Assembly (NCBI RefSeq): GCF_012641475.1
Contig: NZ_JABAIL010000003.1
Location: 870,318 to 934,317, forward strand
Source: Flammeovirga agarivorans
GTDB taxonomy: Bacteria; Bacteroidota; Bacteroidia; Cytophagales; Flammeovirgaceae
Reading direction: 5' to 3'
Length of the DNA: 64,000 nucleotides
Part shown: positions 1 to 9,148 of the stretch, in pieces
Position numbering within the stretch: position 1 is the stretch's first letter
How the letters are laid out: the number at the start of each line of letters is the position of its first letter
Position numbers and translations under genes: made by a program
The notes under the pieces: generated by a model
Databases searched by the model: none
What the model was told of the DNA's origin: nothing
What the model saw: the letters and a program-made list of their open reading frames with translations, nothing else

Positions 1-626
1 TCTGCTTGCGTCACATCATGCCTATCTATTTCCCAAGCTGCATTTATATGACTGATCATTTCATCTACTCCCTCAGGTCCATAAACTTTTTTATCTGCTC
101 CATCATGGAATTTATATGGATTATTGATAAATGAAGGTAAGCCAACAGTATGATCTTCATGTAGATGTGTTAAAAACATATACTTAAGATTCTTAAACTT
201 AAATGTATTTATCAAGTCAATATCTTTTTGAGCTTGCACTGCTTTTGTAAGACCTCGCCACCAGCCTTCACCACAGTCCACAAAATATGGATAACCATTT
301 ACTACCAAGGCATGGGCTGCACCATTTCGAAAAGGGTTAGGTGTTGGAGTACCAGTACCTAATGTGATTACTTTTGATGAGAATTCTTTTGGCGAGCGAT
401 CCAATGGAGCTCTATTTTCTTTTGTTGGCCAATTTTCTGGAGCAGTAAAAGGTGTATTTGGATTGGATGGTTCATGGAAAGGTACATTTAAATAATTCTG
501 CTCCGTAGTCTTTTTTCCTAATTCTAAATTCTTTTCCCATCTGGATAATATTGTTTTGAAAGAATATAAACCAAATGGGACAATAACGATTAAAAGGGCG
601 AATTGGATGTAATATTGCTTTTTCAT
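1..626 (-). CDS. MBL-fold metallo-hydrolase, C-terminal part outside window
   Basis: This minus-strand gene starts with ATG at 626 and stays open to the window edge, so only the first 208 codons are visible. The N-terminus (MKKQYYIQFALLIVIVPFG) is a single hydrophobic anchor or signal segment. At about residues 85-150 there is a metallo-beta-lactamase fold start: ITLGTGTPTPNPFRNGAA, then FVDCGEG, then the metal-binding motif THLHEDHTVG. The order matches the ribonuclease Z/arylsulfatase-like branch of MBL hydrolases, probably acting in the periplasm or at the membrane because of the leader. The substrate cannot be told. An AraC-type regulator lies 83 bp upstream on the same strand and may regulate it. 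Confidence 0.85.
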   Translation of the reverse strand, partial: MKKQYYIQFALLIVIVPFGLYSFKTILSRWEKNLELGKKTTEQNYLNVPFHEPSNPNTPFTAPENWPTKENRAPLDRSPKEFSSKVITLGTGTPTPNPFRNGAAHALVVNGYPYFVDCGEGWWRGLTKAVQAQKDIDLINTFKFKNLKYMFLTHLHEDHTVGLPSFINNPYKFHDGADKKVYGPEGVDEMISHINAAWEIDRHDVTQA

Positions 627-709
627 TTTTCTATTTGTTTAATGATAAAGCAAAGGTATCTCATCGTATTCTGAGGTAGTTGTATTTTTAATTTTGTCAG
701 TTGTAGTTT

Positions 710-1678
710 TTATTTTATTCCATTGTTTTTCAAAAAATCGTTAGGTGAAACACCAAACTCTTTTTTAAATATTTTAGAAAAATAAGCCATATCTGTATAC
801 CCTAAATGATAGGTTACCTCCTTAATTCCCATTTTATTAGTGATTAATAACTCTCGACTATAATATACTCTGTAATGATTATAGAATTTTAGAATGGTTT
901 GCCCAAAGACTTTTTTGAAGAGTTGATTGCATTCCAATTCACTCATTGATAGTTGATTTGAAAGAGATTTTATATTAGGTTTTTCTTCTAAGTTATTCAA
1001 TATGGCATCTCTTATTATATAAGCGGCCTTAATATGATCATCTGTATTAGTTTCATTATTTGACTTTGTATTTATTCGTCGATAAAAATATTCAAAAGCC
1101 ATAGAGAATAGACTTTGCAATAATTGTTTTTGGACGACTTCTTTTTCTTTACTCTGATAATTATAAGTGGATGAAATAGCAGCTCTAAGAATATTGATAT
1201 CATCAAATGTTTCAAATAGAGAAAAATCGTTCTTATCTAGATATTGAATGTACTCTCCCATTCCTTTTTCTTTCAATTCCTCTTTTGAAAACAGCAATAA
1301 CACGTGATGAATACTTTTTATTTCATTAAAATCAAAGATGAATTTATTCTCCTTCTTCATCAACATCATTGTCATTTTTCCTAATTGATGTTGCTCTTGA
1401 TCTATATTGCTTTCGACCTTCATGCCTTGCATCAAAAATGAAAGAACATAGTCCACATTTTCATAATTAGAGAAATCTAAAATAAAATCATTAGATAGTG
1501 TGGAGTGAACCTTATCCACATTAAAAACAATGCTATATAAACCTTCTGATAGAGTATAATAATAGAACTCCCCTCCTTTCAACTGTCTGTAATTAGAGGT
1601 GTTTTGATTGGGTAATTCTGATAAAACTTTTCCGATTAACTGAGTGTGTTCTTCAAAAGAGGAGATATGAGTGATCAT
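710..1678 (-). CDS. AraC-family transcriptional regulator
   Basis: A 322-residue cytoplasmic regulator. The last 100 or so residues form the double helix-turn-helix of the AraC/XylS family. The second helix-turn-helix shows the family pattern IKEVTYHLGYTDMAYFSKIF followed by KKEFGVSPNDFLK. The N-terminal 200 residues have no recognisable cupin motif and probably form the effector or dimerisation part; no ligand can be proposed. There is no signal peptide or membrane segment. It is transcribed toward the MBL hydrolase at 1-626, a plausible but unproven target. No regulator-specific operator could be picked out upstream. Confidence 0.9.
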   Translation of the reverse strand: MITHISSFEEHTQLIGKVLSELPNQNTSNYRQLKGGEFYYYTLSEGLYSIVFNVDKVHSTLSNDFILDFSNYENVDYVLSFLMQGMKVESNIDQEQHQLGKMTMMLMKKENKFIFDFNEIKSIHHVLLLFSKEELKEKGMGEYIQYLDKNDFSLFETFDDINILRAAISSTYNYQSKEKEVVQKQLLQSLFSMAFEYFYRRINTKSNNETNTDDHIKAAYIIRDAILNNLEEKPNIKSLSNQLSMSELECNQLFKKVFGQTILKFYNHYRVYYSRELLITNKMGIKEVTYHLGYTDMAYFSKIFKKEFGVSPNDFLKNNGIK

Positions 1679-2012
1679 AAATCAATAATAAAAAGGGTAG
1701 TGATTAATTACAAAATGCAGTAGAACTAAATAGAATTTTTCATTTGATCTTAATCTTTAATTCAGTTTATACTATAATTTATGCGAAATATCTAAGCAAA
1801 TAATCTAGCTTCCGAATTTTGTAGAAATAATTCAACTTATCTGAAACAACAATAATATCAATTGTATTTATTGGTTATTTAATTTCTCTACTTATTTCAA
1901 ATAAACAAGTACGATAATCCCTTATTTTTTGAGATTGTTATCACTATATAAGTGTTAGATTTTCACTATATTATAGATATCACCTAAACACACATATAAA
2001 TAACTAAACACT
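1679..2012. other. Intergenic stretch upstream of the AraC gene
   Basis: A very AT-rich divergent spacer between the AraC gene (minus) and a small plus-strand ORF. I see no convincing ORF, hairpin or repeat. It presumably carries both promoters. Confidence 0.4.
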
Positions 2013-2183
2013 ATGATTGCTAAAGTTAAATATGAGATAAAACACCATAACGGTATTATCTCTATTGTTTGTAAACCAACAGATACTCAACAAACAATAT
2101 TAAAAAAAGCCAAATCTACATTACGAAGATCAGGCTTTTCTGAAACAGATATTCAATCGCTCACCATTCAAAGTAGAGCATAA
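2013..2183 (+). CDS. Small hypothetical protein (56 aa)
   Basis: A short ORF from ATG 2013 to TAA 2181-2183, encoding a basic soluble peptide that begins MIAKVKYEIKHHNG and ends SETDIQSLTIQSRA. It has no signal peptide, membrane segment or known motif. It is supported mainly by its position: it follows a long AT-rich leader and is followed after 6 bp by a strong hairpin with a T-run on the same strand, as expected of a real transcript end. The function is unknown. A chance ORF in a transcribed leader is the alternative. Confidence 0.5.
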   Translation: MIAKVKYEIKHHNGIISIVCKPTDTQQTILKKAKSTLRRSGFSETDIQSLTIQSRA

Positions 2184-2189
2184 TTCTGG

Positions 2190-2223
2190 AGTCAAGTTTT
2201 ACTGTAGTAAGACTTGACTTTTA
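2190..2223 (+). terminator. Rho-independent terminator after small ORF
   Basis: A 12-bp stem with one G-T wobble (2190-2201 with 2208-2219) around the loop CTGTAG, followed by TTTTA on the plus strand. It sits between the convergent small ORF and the RND-TolC fusion gene. The minus strand has no T-run after the stem, so it probably serves the plus strand. Confidence 0.65.
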
Positions 2224-5200
2224 CTCGTATACTCCCATAAGATTTCTTAATTCGTTCTCTTTTACAATAACATTAGATTTAGCCTTTAGGATTAATGTTT
2301 TTGTTTCAAGATTTTTCTCTTGTGTATCAGCAAAATCTTTGAAACTTATTAAACCATTTTCAAAGGCATCAGACTTTATTTTTAATTCTCTATTTCTAAA
2401 TTCCATGGCTTTTTGTGCCGTTTGTAGAACAACTAAAGCATTTTTGAGTTCTTGTAACTTAGTAGTTACTTCTTGGTTGGCTTTTCTTTTATTTTCATCC
2501 AACTGAACCCTCGCTTGTTGTAATTGAATTTTTGAGATTTCAACGTCTTTTGATTTTTGTCCCCATTGTAAAATTGGCCAACTAAAAGTTGCTCCAACAA
2601 ATACATTGGTTTGTGGAACCAAAGGAAGGTTATTAAAGTAAAACCCTTGAGCTGTCAGAGTGATATCAGGAATATGTTGCTTTTTGTAATAGTTTAATCC
2701 CGCTTCTGCCTTATTGATCATTAAATTAGACTCTTTCACTTTGTAATTCTCTTCAATCAGAGTTGAGTCTAATTCTGCTCTTTGAATCAATGACAGAATT
2801 TCAATGGAATCATAGTTTACATCCATCACCGACCACAAAGAGTCTTCTGGGAAATTTAAAACACCATTTAATTGCATCCGATATTTATTAGCATCAATTT
2901 CAGCTTGTTTTAACTTAGATTCATGATCTAATAAATCTGCATTTAAACCAAGAGCATAAACGTCTAATATTTCTCCAGCGTCTACTCCCGAATCTACTTG
3001 TTTCAACTTCTTTTGTATCAAAACTACTTGTTTTTCATAGGCTTCAAACTTGGCTTCTTCAATAGCAATTCCGACGTAAAGTTTTGAAACTCCTTCTCTA
3101 ATCTCAGATTCTATCTCTGAGTATTTATTGATAATTAATTGCTTATCAATGGACTTTACTTCACTCCCAGATTTTATTTTAAATATTTGAGATATCGGTT
3201 GATATATACCCAAGTTAGCAACACCAAAGAAGGTGTTGTTTTCAGGTAATGTAAACTGAGTACCAAGATTTAAAGGAGGAATCCCACCGATTAGCGGAAG
3301 GTCAGTTAAACTGATGTTCACATCCGTAGTTTTTTCCGTATGATAATACCAAAATACCCCACCATCTAACATTACTTTAGGAAGATAATTGGCAGTTACT
3401 TTATCTACTTCCATTTCCTTCTTTTGAACCTCCAATTGAATCAATTGTAGTGATTGGTTGTTCTGTTTAGCAATTTCGACACATTCATTTAAAGTAATTT
3501 GATCTTGTGCCTCTAAAGATGGATTAGGGAGGAAAAAGAAAATTAGTAGAATACTCGCTCCTGTAGTGTTTTTTAAGATGTGACCTTTCAATTCTTCTGT
3601 TTCACCATACTTCCAGTATAAAACAGGGATGGTCAATAAGGTCATAAACATAGAAAATATTAAGCCTACAGCTAATACTGTTGCAAGTGGTGCCCACATC
3701 GGTGAACCAGAAATAATCATCGGGGTAACACCTATTGCTGCTGCCATAGTAGTAAGGAAAATTGGGCGAATTCTTCTTTTTCCAGCACCTATTGCTGCTT
3801 CTTTTATCGTGTGTCCTTCTTTTTCAACAAGGTCATTGGCAAAGTCAACAAGTATAATTGAATTTCTAACAGAGACACCCACTAAACTTGCTAAACCAAC
3901 AAAGGCAGTAAATCCAAAAGGATATCCTGAAACCAAAAGACCAAAGAAAGCTCCAAAAACACTAAGTGGAATAGCAGCTAGAACAATTCCAACTTGATTC
4001 AATGTTTTAAACTGCATTAGAATAACGACAAAGATGATAAGTACACAATAAACGATTACCTTATTCATTTCTTCAAAAGTCTCCCTTTGACTCTCATCTT
4101 CACCTCCAATTTCTAGTTCATACCCTTCTGGTAAAGGATATGCTTCAATCTGTTCTCTTACAGTTTTTAAGATTTCAGAAGGTAAAACATCGCTTTTAGC
4201 TTGAGATTGAACTGTAATTGTTTTTACTCCATTTCTATGTTTAATATTAGATGGAAGCCATGTAGGGCTCACCTCCGCTATTTGCATTATTGGCACACTA
4301 GCTCCTGTAATACTACTTGTTACATAGTAACTTTCAATGGCTTCAAGATTTTTAGATTGAACAGATTTATCCTGTAAGATGATAGGAAGAGCAGTGTTCC
4401 CTTCCCATAAACTACCTACAGTTAACCCGTTGTAAGCCACCGCTAGTTCTCTCATTATCGTTGATTCTGTAATCCCAAGTTGATTGGCGACATTCTTATT
4501 GGCATCAATCTTTAAACTCATCTGGTTTTCAAAAACATCTGTAGTTACATTGTAAGAAAGAGCAGAGGTTCTCAAAATACTATCCATATCTGAAGCAATA
4601 GATTGTAAAGTATGGTAATCTCTACCCATGATTCTTAATTCAATCGGGGCTTCATAAGGAGTACCTTGTTGCATCTTTTTGACCAATATTAATGCTTGTG
4701 GGAATTTTTCTGGGAGTATATTTTCTAACTCTTTTACCCATTCATCAGTGGCATCATTTGAAATAGTATTGATAAGAATCTGTGAAAGATTCTCTTGAGG
4801 AAATTTTGGAGCGTAGTTATAATAAAACCTAGGAGATGATGTTCCAACAAAAGAAGCATAATTCACTAATTTATCATTGCCTTTTATTGTTTTTTCTATC
4901 GCAAATGTGATACTATCTGTAACGCTTAAAGATGTACCCGCTTTGGTACGAATCTCAATAACAAATTGATTTCTCTCCGCAGCAGGAAATAGTTTCTGTT
5001 TTTGTAAGAAATATAAAGATCCTCCTACTACAAATGTGATAAATGAGAAGAGCATTAATGTCTTTGGGTATTGAAAACAGAAATCAATAGCATGATCAAA
5101 AAATAACTCCAAATAATCTAATAAAGACTTTTTACCACCTTCTTTCTTTTCGAATTTCTTCTTGATAAAAGTATAGCACAGATATGGAGTTAAGAACATG

Positions 5201-6636
5201 GCAACGAGGTAACTTGCATTAATAGCAATGGCAACGGTTAAAGGCAGAGAATGTATAAACTCTCCTACTGCACCCGATAATGCAATTAATGGGAAGAACG
5301 CTCCTGCTATAGTCAAACCTGCAGTGAATACAGGGATTTTTAATTCGTCAGCAGATTTCCAAGCAGCATCGTAAGCAGGTAAACCTTCTTCTAGTTTCTC
5401 AACATAGTTATCTGCAATCACAATGGCATCATCTACCAACATGCCTAATACCACAATTAAAGAAGCTAAAGAAACTTGTTGAAGTTGTATTCCAATTCCA
5501 TCTAAAATACCAAATGTAAAGGCAACTGTAACAGGAATTGCTAATGTTGCAATGAGTGCTACTCTAAAGGGTAACAATAAAAGAATTACAATGATTACAG
5601 AGACAATTGCAATGAAAAACTCTCTAATAAAATCATTGATACTTTCTTTTACATTTTCGGGCTGGTTGACTACGAAATCTATTCGAATATCGGATGGGAT
5701 TTCAGATTGATATTCTGATATCATTTCTTCTACTTCAGTGCCAAAATCTACAATATTGTAGCCATTCTGCATTTCCATAGAGATCATGATAGATTCTGTG
5801 CCATTAACTCTTACTTTTTGAGTTTCTTTGGTCATGCCTCTTTCAACATCGGCAATATCTTTAATGCGAATGACATTACCCAATGCATCTTTTGCAATCA
5901 CTTGGTTTTCTATATCCTCTTTTGACTTGAATAAATCGCGGTTTACAAAGCCTACTTTTTGTCCATTCACATCTACACTTCCACCTGGAACGATGATATT
6001 CTCAGATCGTAAAGCTGCAAATATTTGTGGAGTGTAGATTTTATATTGACTTAGCCTTCTAAAATCTATGTTTACATAGTAACACTCTTCTTTGGACCCT
6101 AATTTTTTGATCTTAGATAGTGATTCTATAGAGCGAAGTTTATCACATAGTTGATCTACATAACTTTGTATTTCTCGACTGTCTCTATCATCACTTTGAA
6201 AGGAAAGTAATAAGGCAACAGTATCACCAAAATCAGATTGAACAATTGGACCTATTACTCCAGCAGGTAACTCAGACAACTTTAATAATGTAAGTCTATG
6301 TTGAAGCTTTGACCAGAAAATATCGGCATCTGTCACAAAGTCTTGAAGTTCAACAACTATATAAAGTACCCCTTCTCTTGAATTTGAATACGTCTTTTCT
6401 TTGTTTACCTCTTCATAACTGAAAAGAAGATCTTCTATTTTATCGGTGACTTCTGTTTCGACATCAGTAGAAGTAGCACCTGGATAGGCAGCGACAACTA
6501 ACCCTTCTCGAATATTAAATTTTGGATCTTCTCTTCTTGGCATATGTAGCAGAGAGAAAACACCGTACATCACAATCATAAATGTGATGGTCAATATGAT
6601 CTGCTTATGATCTAACGCGGCTTTGACTATCGACAT
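2221..6636 (-). CDS. RND efflux permease fused to TolC-like outer-membrane factor
   Basis: 1471 residues, compared with about 1030 for a normal RND permease. Residues 1-1015 are the inner-membrane proton-driven pump: a first membrane helix at 13-31, two large periplasmic loops, and the proton-relay motif GMLVDDAIVIADN near residue 400. A short hydrophobic stretch with signal-peptide character (SILLIFFFLPNPSLEAQ, about 1025-1040) follows, and then a complete TolC/OEP-type region starting QITLNECVEIAKQNN and running to the end, with two coiled-coil repeats. The frame is continuous with no internal stop. The adaptor gene lies 9 bp upstream, so one operon encodes all three pump components. Such fusions are known in the CusA/CzcA branch of Bacteroidota. 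Here the pump part looks HAE1-like, and the substrate is unknown. How the chain crosses to the outer membrane, or whether it is cut at the internal signal-like segment, is open. Confidence 0.92.
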   Translation of the reverse strand: MSIVKAALDHKQIILTITFMIVMYGVFSLLHMPRREDPKFNIREGLVVAAYPGATSTDVETEVTDKIEDLLFSYEEVNKEKTYSNSREGVLYIVVELQDFVTDADIFWSKLQHRLTLLKLSELPAGVIGPIVQSDFGDTVALLLSFQSDDRDSREIQSYVDQLCDKLRSIESLSKIKKLGSKEECYYVNIDFRRLSQYKIYTPQIFAALRSENIIVPGGSVDVNGQKVGFVNRDLFKSKEDIENQVIAKDALGNVIRIKDIADVERGMTKETQKVRVNGTESIMISMEMQNGYNIVDFGTEVEEMISEYQSEIPSDIRIDFVVNQPENVKESINDFIREFFIAIVSVIIVILLLLPFRVALIATLAIPVTVAFTFGILDGIGIQLQQVSLASLIVVLGMLVDDAIVIADNYVEKLEEGLPAYDAAWKSADELKIPVFTAGLTIAGAFFPLIALSGAVGEFIHSLPLTVAIAINASYLVAMFLTPYLCYTFIKKKFEKKEGGKKSLLDYLELFFDHAIDFCFQYPKTLMLFSFITFVVGGSLYFLQKQKLFPAAERNQFVIEIRTKAGTSLSVTDSITFAIEKTIKGNDKLVNYASFVGTSSPRFYYNYAPKFPQENLSQILINTISNDATDEWVKELENILPEKFPQALILVKKMQQGTPYEAPIELRIMGRDYHTLQSIASDMDSILRTSALSYNVTTDVFENQMSLKIDANKNVANQLGITESTIMRELAVAYNGLTVGSLWEGNTALPIILQDKSVQSKNLEAIESYYVTSSITGASVPIMQIAEVSPTWLPSNIKHRNGVKTITVQSQAKSDVLPSEILKTVREQIEAYPLPEGYELEIGGEDESQRETFEEMNKVIVYCVLIIFVVILMQFKTLNQVGIVLAAIPLSVFGAFFGLLVSGYPFGFTAFVGLASLVGVSVRNSIILVDFANDLVEKEGHTIKEAAIGAGKRRIRPIFLTTMAAAIGVTPMIISGSPMWAPLATVLAVGLIFSMFMTLLTIPVLYWKYGETEELKGHILKNTTGASILLIFFFLPNPSLEAQDQITLNECVEIAKQNNQSLQLIQLEVQKKEMEVDKVTANYLPKVMLDGGVFWYYHTEKTTDVNISLTDLPLIGGIPPLNLGTQFTLPENNTFFGVANLGIYQPISQIFKIKSGSEVKSIDKQLIINKYSEIESEIREGVSKLYVGIAIEEAKFEAYEKQVVLIQKKLKQVDSGVDAGEILDVYALGLNADLLDHESKLKQAEIDANKYRMQLNGVLNFPEDSLWSVMDVNYDSIEILSLIQRAELDSTLIEENYKVKESNLMINKAEAGLNYYKKQHIPDITLTAQGFYFNNLPLVPQTNVFVGATFSWPILQWGQKSKDVEISKIQLQQARVQLDENKRKANQEVTTKLQELKNALVVLQTAQKAMEFRNRELKIKSDAFENGLISFKDFADTQEKNLETKTLILKAKSNVIVKENELRNLMGVYE

Positions 6637-6645
6637 AATGTATGA

Positions 6646-7671
6646 TTAGTAAGTGATTTTTGAACCGTCCATTAACTTTAATGGAGGATTAGTAATAATA
6701 ATATCATTGTTATAGACCCCTTTAGTAATCTGTATGTTATTACCGAAGATCTTGCCCGTAATTACTCTTTGTTTGTATGCAATATTTTTCCTTGCTAAGT
6801 AGACATAATCTAAACCGTCAATATCATGTACTACTAATTCCATAGGAACTTGCACCATTTCTATTACTTCTTTTTCTTTAATATGAACGGTGCAAAGCAT
6901 ACCTTCTCTTAATTCCTTAGAAGGATTATTCAATAAAATATCAAGAGTAAATGATCTAGTTAATTTTGATGCAGAAGGGTATATTTTATTGATTGTTCCT
7001 TCAAGTAGTTCTCCTGTTGCTTCAACTTTTACATTTACTTTATGTTGATCATCAATTAAGTTGATTTTATTTTCAGGTACACCAACACTTGCATAAACTG
7101 AAGAATTATCAATTACACTTACAATAGGTTCACCTTGTGATATACCACCACCACTTCTTACCCAAATTCTACCGGCCTTACCATTTACAGGAGAATATAA
7201 TGTGGTATATTTTAATTTATTTCTATAAAGGTTGTAACCTGATTCCGCTTGTTTTTGTAACGAAACAATTTTTTGATAATCGGCTTCTGCTAAACTTCCA
7301 GCATTGTACATTTTAGTCAGCCTCGAAAGTTGATCATTGGCTTCGTCTAGTTTGGCCTGATATATTTCTAAAGCTTGTTGATAATCACTTCTATCTAATT
7401 GTGCGATCTTTTGCCCTTTCTTAATATTCTGTCCTTCTTTGACATATACTTTAATAAGTTTACCATCTACCAAGAAAGAAAGTTCATGTTTTCCTTCAGA
7501 CTTTAACTCACCTAATAAGTCAATTTCATCTTGAGTAGTTATTGAATTGATCTTCTGTGTTTTTACAGAATAAGTCACTTCTTTTTTAGGTTTTTGCTCT
7601 TCTTTACATCCAAATAAAGAAGACAGGATCGATAATATAAAAATAGATCGAAGTAGTGATTGGGTCCTCAT
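6646..7671 (-). CDS. RND efflux periplasmic adaptor (membrane fusion lipoprotein)
   Basis: A 341-residue lipoprotein with lipobox LSSLFGC (Cys22). It has the HlyD/AcrA adaptor layout: a biotinyl-lipoyl half (VKEGQNIKKGQKIAQLD), an alpha-helical hairpin at about 90-140, the second lipoyl half (TTLYSPVNGKAGRIWV), then beta-barrel and membrane-proximal domains. It bridges the inner-membrane pump and outer-membrane channel and is anchored by its lipid. It precedes the RND-TolC fusion by 9 bp and is surely co-transcribed with it. There is no cognate regulator next to it. Confidence 0.93.
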   Translation of the reverse strand: MRTQSLLRSIFILSILSSLFGCKEEQKPKKEVTYSVKTQKINSITTQDEIDLLGELKSEGKHELSFLVDGKLIKVYVKEGQNIKKGQKIAQLDRSDYQQALEIYQAKLDEANDQLSRLTKMYNAGSLAEADYQKIVSLQKQAESGYNLYRNKLKYTTLYSPVNGKAGRIWVRSGGGISQGEPIVSVIDNSSVYASVGVPENKINLIDDQHKVNVKVEATGELLEGTINKIYPSASKLTRSFTLDILLNNPSKELREGMLCTVHIKEKEVIEMVQVPMELVVHDIDGLDYVYLARKNIAYKQRVITGKIFGNNIQITKGVYNNDIIITNPPLKLMDGSKITY

Positions 7672-8081
7672 TTTAAATAGTTTTTGTGGTATGATGAATT
7701 TAACCTATTCTTTCGAAAAATCATTAAATGATAGGAAAAATTTATAACACAAAATAAATATCATGAAAATTAATTGATTTCAGTTGTTCAAATGAATAAT
7801 ATGAAATTATATTGATAGTTGCTATAACAAATACACGATTTGATAAAGTGGTTATTAAAATATATATAATAGATATATCATCCTATAATATGTTTACTTC
7901 TATATTATTTCAAAAAAAATAACCCCATTTGAATCCACATGAGGTTATCTAGATATTACTAATGTTATTAAGATATTAAATAGTATTAGCTTATTTTTTA
8001 TACTCCAATACTATCAATACGGTATGATGAAATGATATACGGCAAAGTAAATAAAATAATATTATATTATTGAATGTTTAT
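7672..8081. other. Intergenic stretch between SDR gene and efflux operon
   Basis: 410 bp without a credible ORF. It contains the terminator of the SDR gene at about 7912-7948, and the remaining AT-rich sequence next to 7671 must hold the promoter of the adaptor-RND operon. No other repeat or motif stood out. Confidence 0.5.
7911..7948 (-). terminator. Terminator of pdxY-SDR transcript
   Basis: Stem ATAACC/GGTTAT (7919-7924 with 7943-7948), extended by CAT/ATG after one mismatch. On the minus strand it is followed by a run of eight Ts (7912-7919 complement). It lies 130 bp downstream of the SDR stop codon. Confidence 0.7.
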
Positions 8082-9140
8082 TCACTTTTTAACAAACACA
8101 TTGGTGTCTACCATCTGCTGAAAGAAGTCATTCAATGTTTCCTTTGCTGGTCTATAATTCATTTCTAATTCTTTAATACTTTTAGAATTATCTACAAGCC
8201 ATTTATATCCAAAGTTTTTGCTGACCATTTTTCTACTTAATCCTTGTAACGGTCCTAGTAACCAAACCATAAACTTAGGTAACTCTTTCTTTGGTAGTGG
8301 ATATTCGTTACCAAACTTATCTCTGAGTAAATTGGCCATCTCAAGAACAGTTAAGCTAACATTGGAAATAATATTTCTACCATTGGCATTTGGTAAGAAA
8401 CCAGCATTGAAATGAGCCTCTGCTAAATCTCTTACATCCACCATACCAATATGTAAACCAGGAGCCCCCATTTTCATAGACCCATCCCCCATTTGTTTTA
8501 TAATTTGGAAACTTTCTGATGTACTTCTTGGATTTATACCTGGGCCTAAAACAAAAGATGGATTGATAGTTACTAAATCCCATCTATCTTGTTTTCTATT
8601 TATTTCCCAAGCTTCTTGTTCAGCTACAGTTTTTGAATAATTGTAAGGTTGGTGAGTAACCGAGGAAGTTGTATTCCAAATGGATTCATCTGCTGTAGTA
8701 TTTGGTAAATGAAGATTGTCTTTAGCATCACCAATAATAGCAACACAACTACTCGTTAATACGACTCTTTTTACTGACTCCGTTTCATTGACCGTATTAA
8801 GAACATTCATCGTACCTTTTAGTGCAGGATCAACCAAATCCTTTTGTGCATCTTTTACATTCATAATAAATGGTGATGCTGTATGGAAAACCAATTCACA
8901 GCCTTCCATAGCTTCTTTGTAAGAACCCTGTTCCAATAGGTCTGCTTTGAAATATTTTATGGTGCCAGGAGCATTTGCGGCCAGATCATTTAAGTATTTC
9001 AATTTCTCAGGGTTGTTAGGATTTCTCACAGGAGCATGTACAGTTAATCCTTCATCAAGTAGTTTCTTTACAATCCACCCAGCTACATACCCAGTGGCAC
9101 CTGAAATCATTACCGGTTTTGTCTTATCAATCAAAGTCAT
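8082..9140 (-). CDS. NAD(P)-dependent extended SDR, dihydroflavonol-reductase-like
   Basis: 352 residues, cytosolic. The Rossmann nucleotide-binding motif GATGYVAGWIV is at about 15-25. VFHTASPF follows the fourth strand, and the catalytic Tyr-x3-Lys is in PYNYSKTVAEQEA near residue 167-171. This pattern is typical of the dihydroflavonol-4-reductase/cinnamoyl-CoA-reductase-like extended SDRs that reduce aldehydes or ketones with NADPH; the actual substrate is not evident. It follows pdxY with an 8-bp gap, so both are co-transcribed from the region near 10003, and a terminator is present at 7911-7948. Confidence 0.9.
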   Translation of the reverse strand: MTLIDKTKPVMISGATGYVAGWIVKKLLDEGLTVHAPVRNPNNPEKLKYLNDLAANAPGTIKYFKADLLEQGSYKEAMEGCELVFHTASPFIMNVKDAQKDLVDPALKGTMNVLNTVNETESVKRVVLTSSCVAIIGDAKDNLHLPNTTADESIWNTTSSVTHQPYNYSKTVAEQEAWEINRKQDRWDLVTINPSFVLGPGINPRSTSESFQIIKQMGDGSMKMGAPGLHIGMVDVRDLAEAHFNAGFLPNANGRNIISNVSLTVLEMANLLRDKFGNEYPLPKKELPKFMVWLLGPLQGLSRKMVSKNFGYKWLVDNSKSIKELEMNYRPAKETLNDFFQQMVDTNVFVKK

Positions 9141-9148
9141 ACAATGGT

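Noticed and set aside
3629-3997. 122-codon plus-strand ORF inside the RND fusion gene
   Set aside because: Antisense to the conserved membrane part of the permease; no coding logic of its own.
2221-6636. Fusion as an assembly or frameshift artefact
   Set aside because: The linker is in frame with normal codon use, a hydrophobic segment precedes the TolC part, and similar fusions exist in the phylum.
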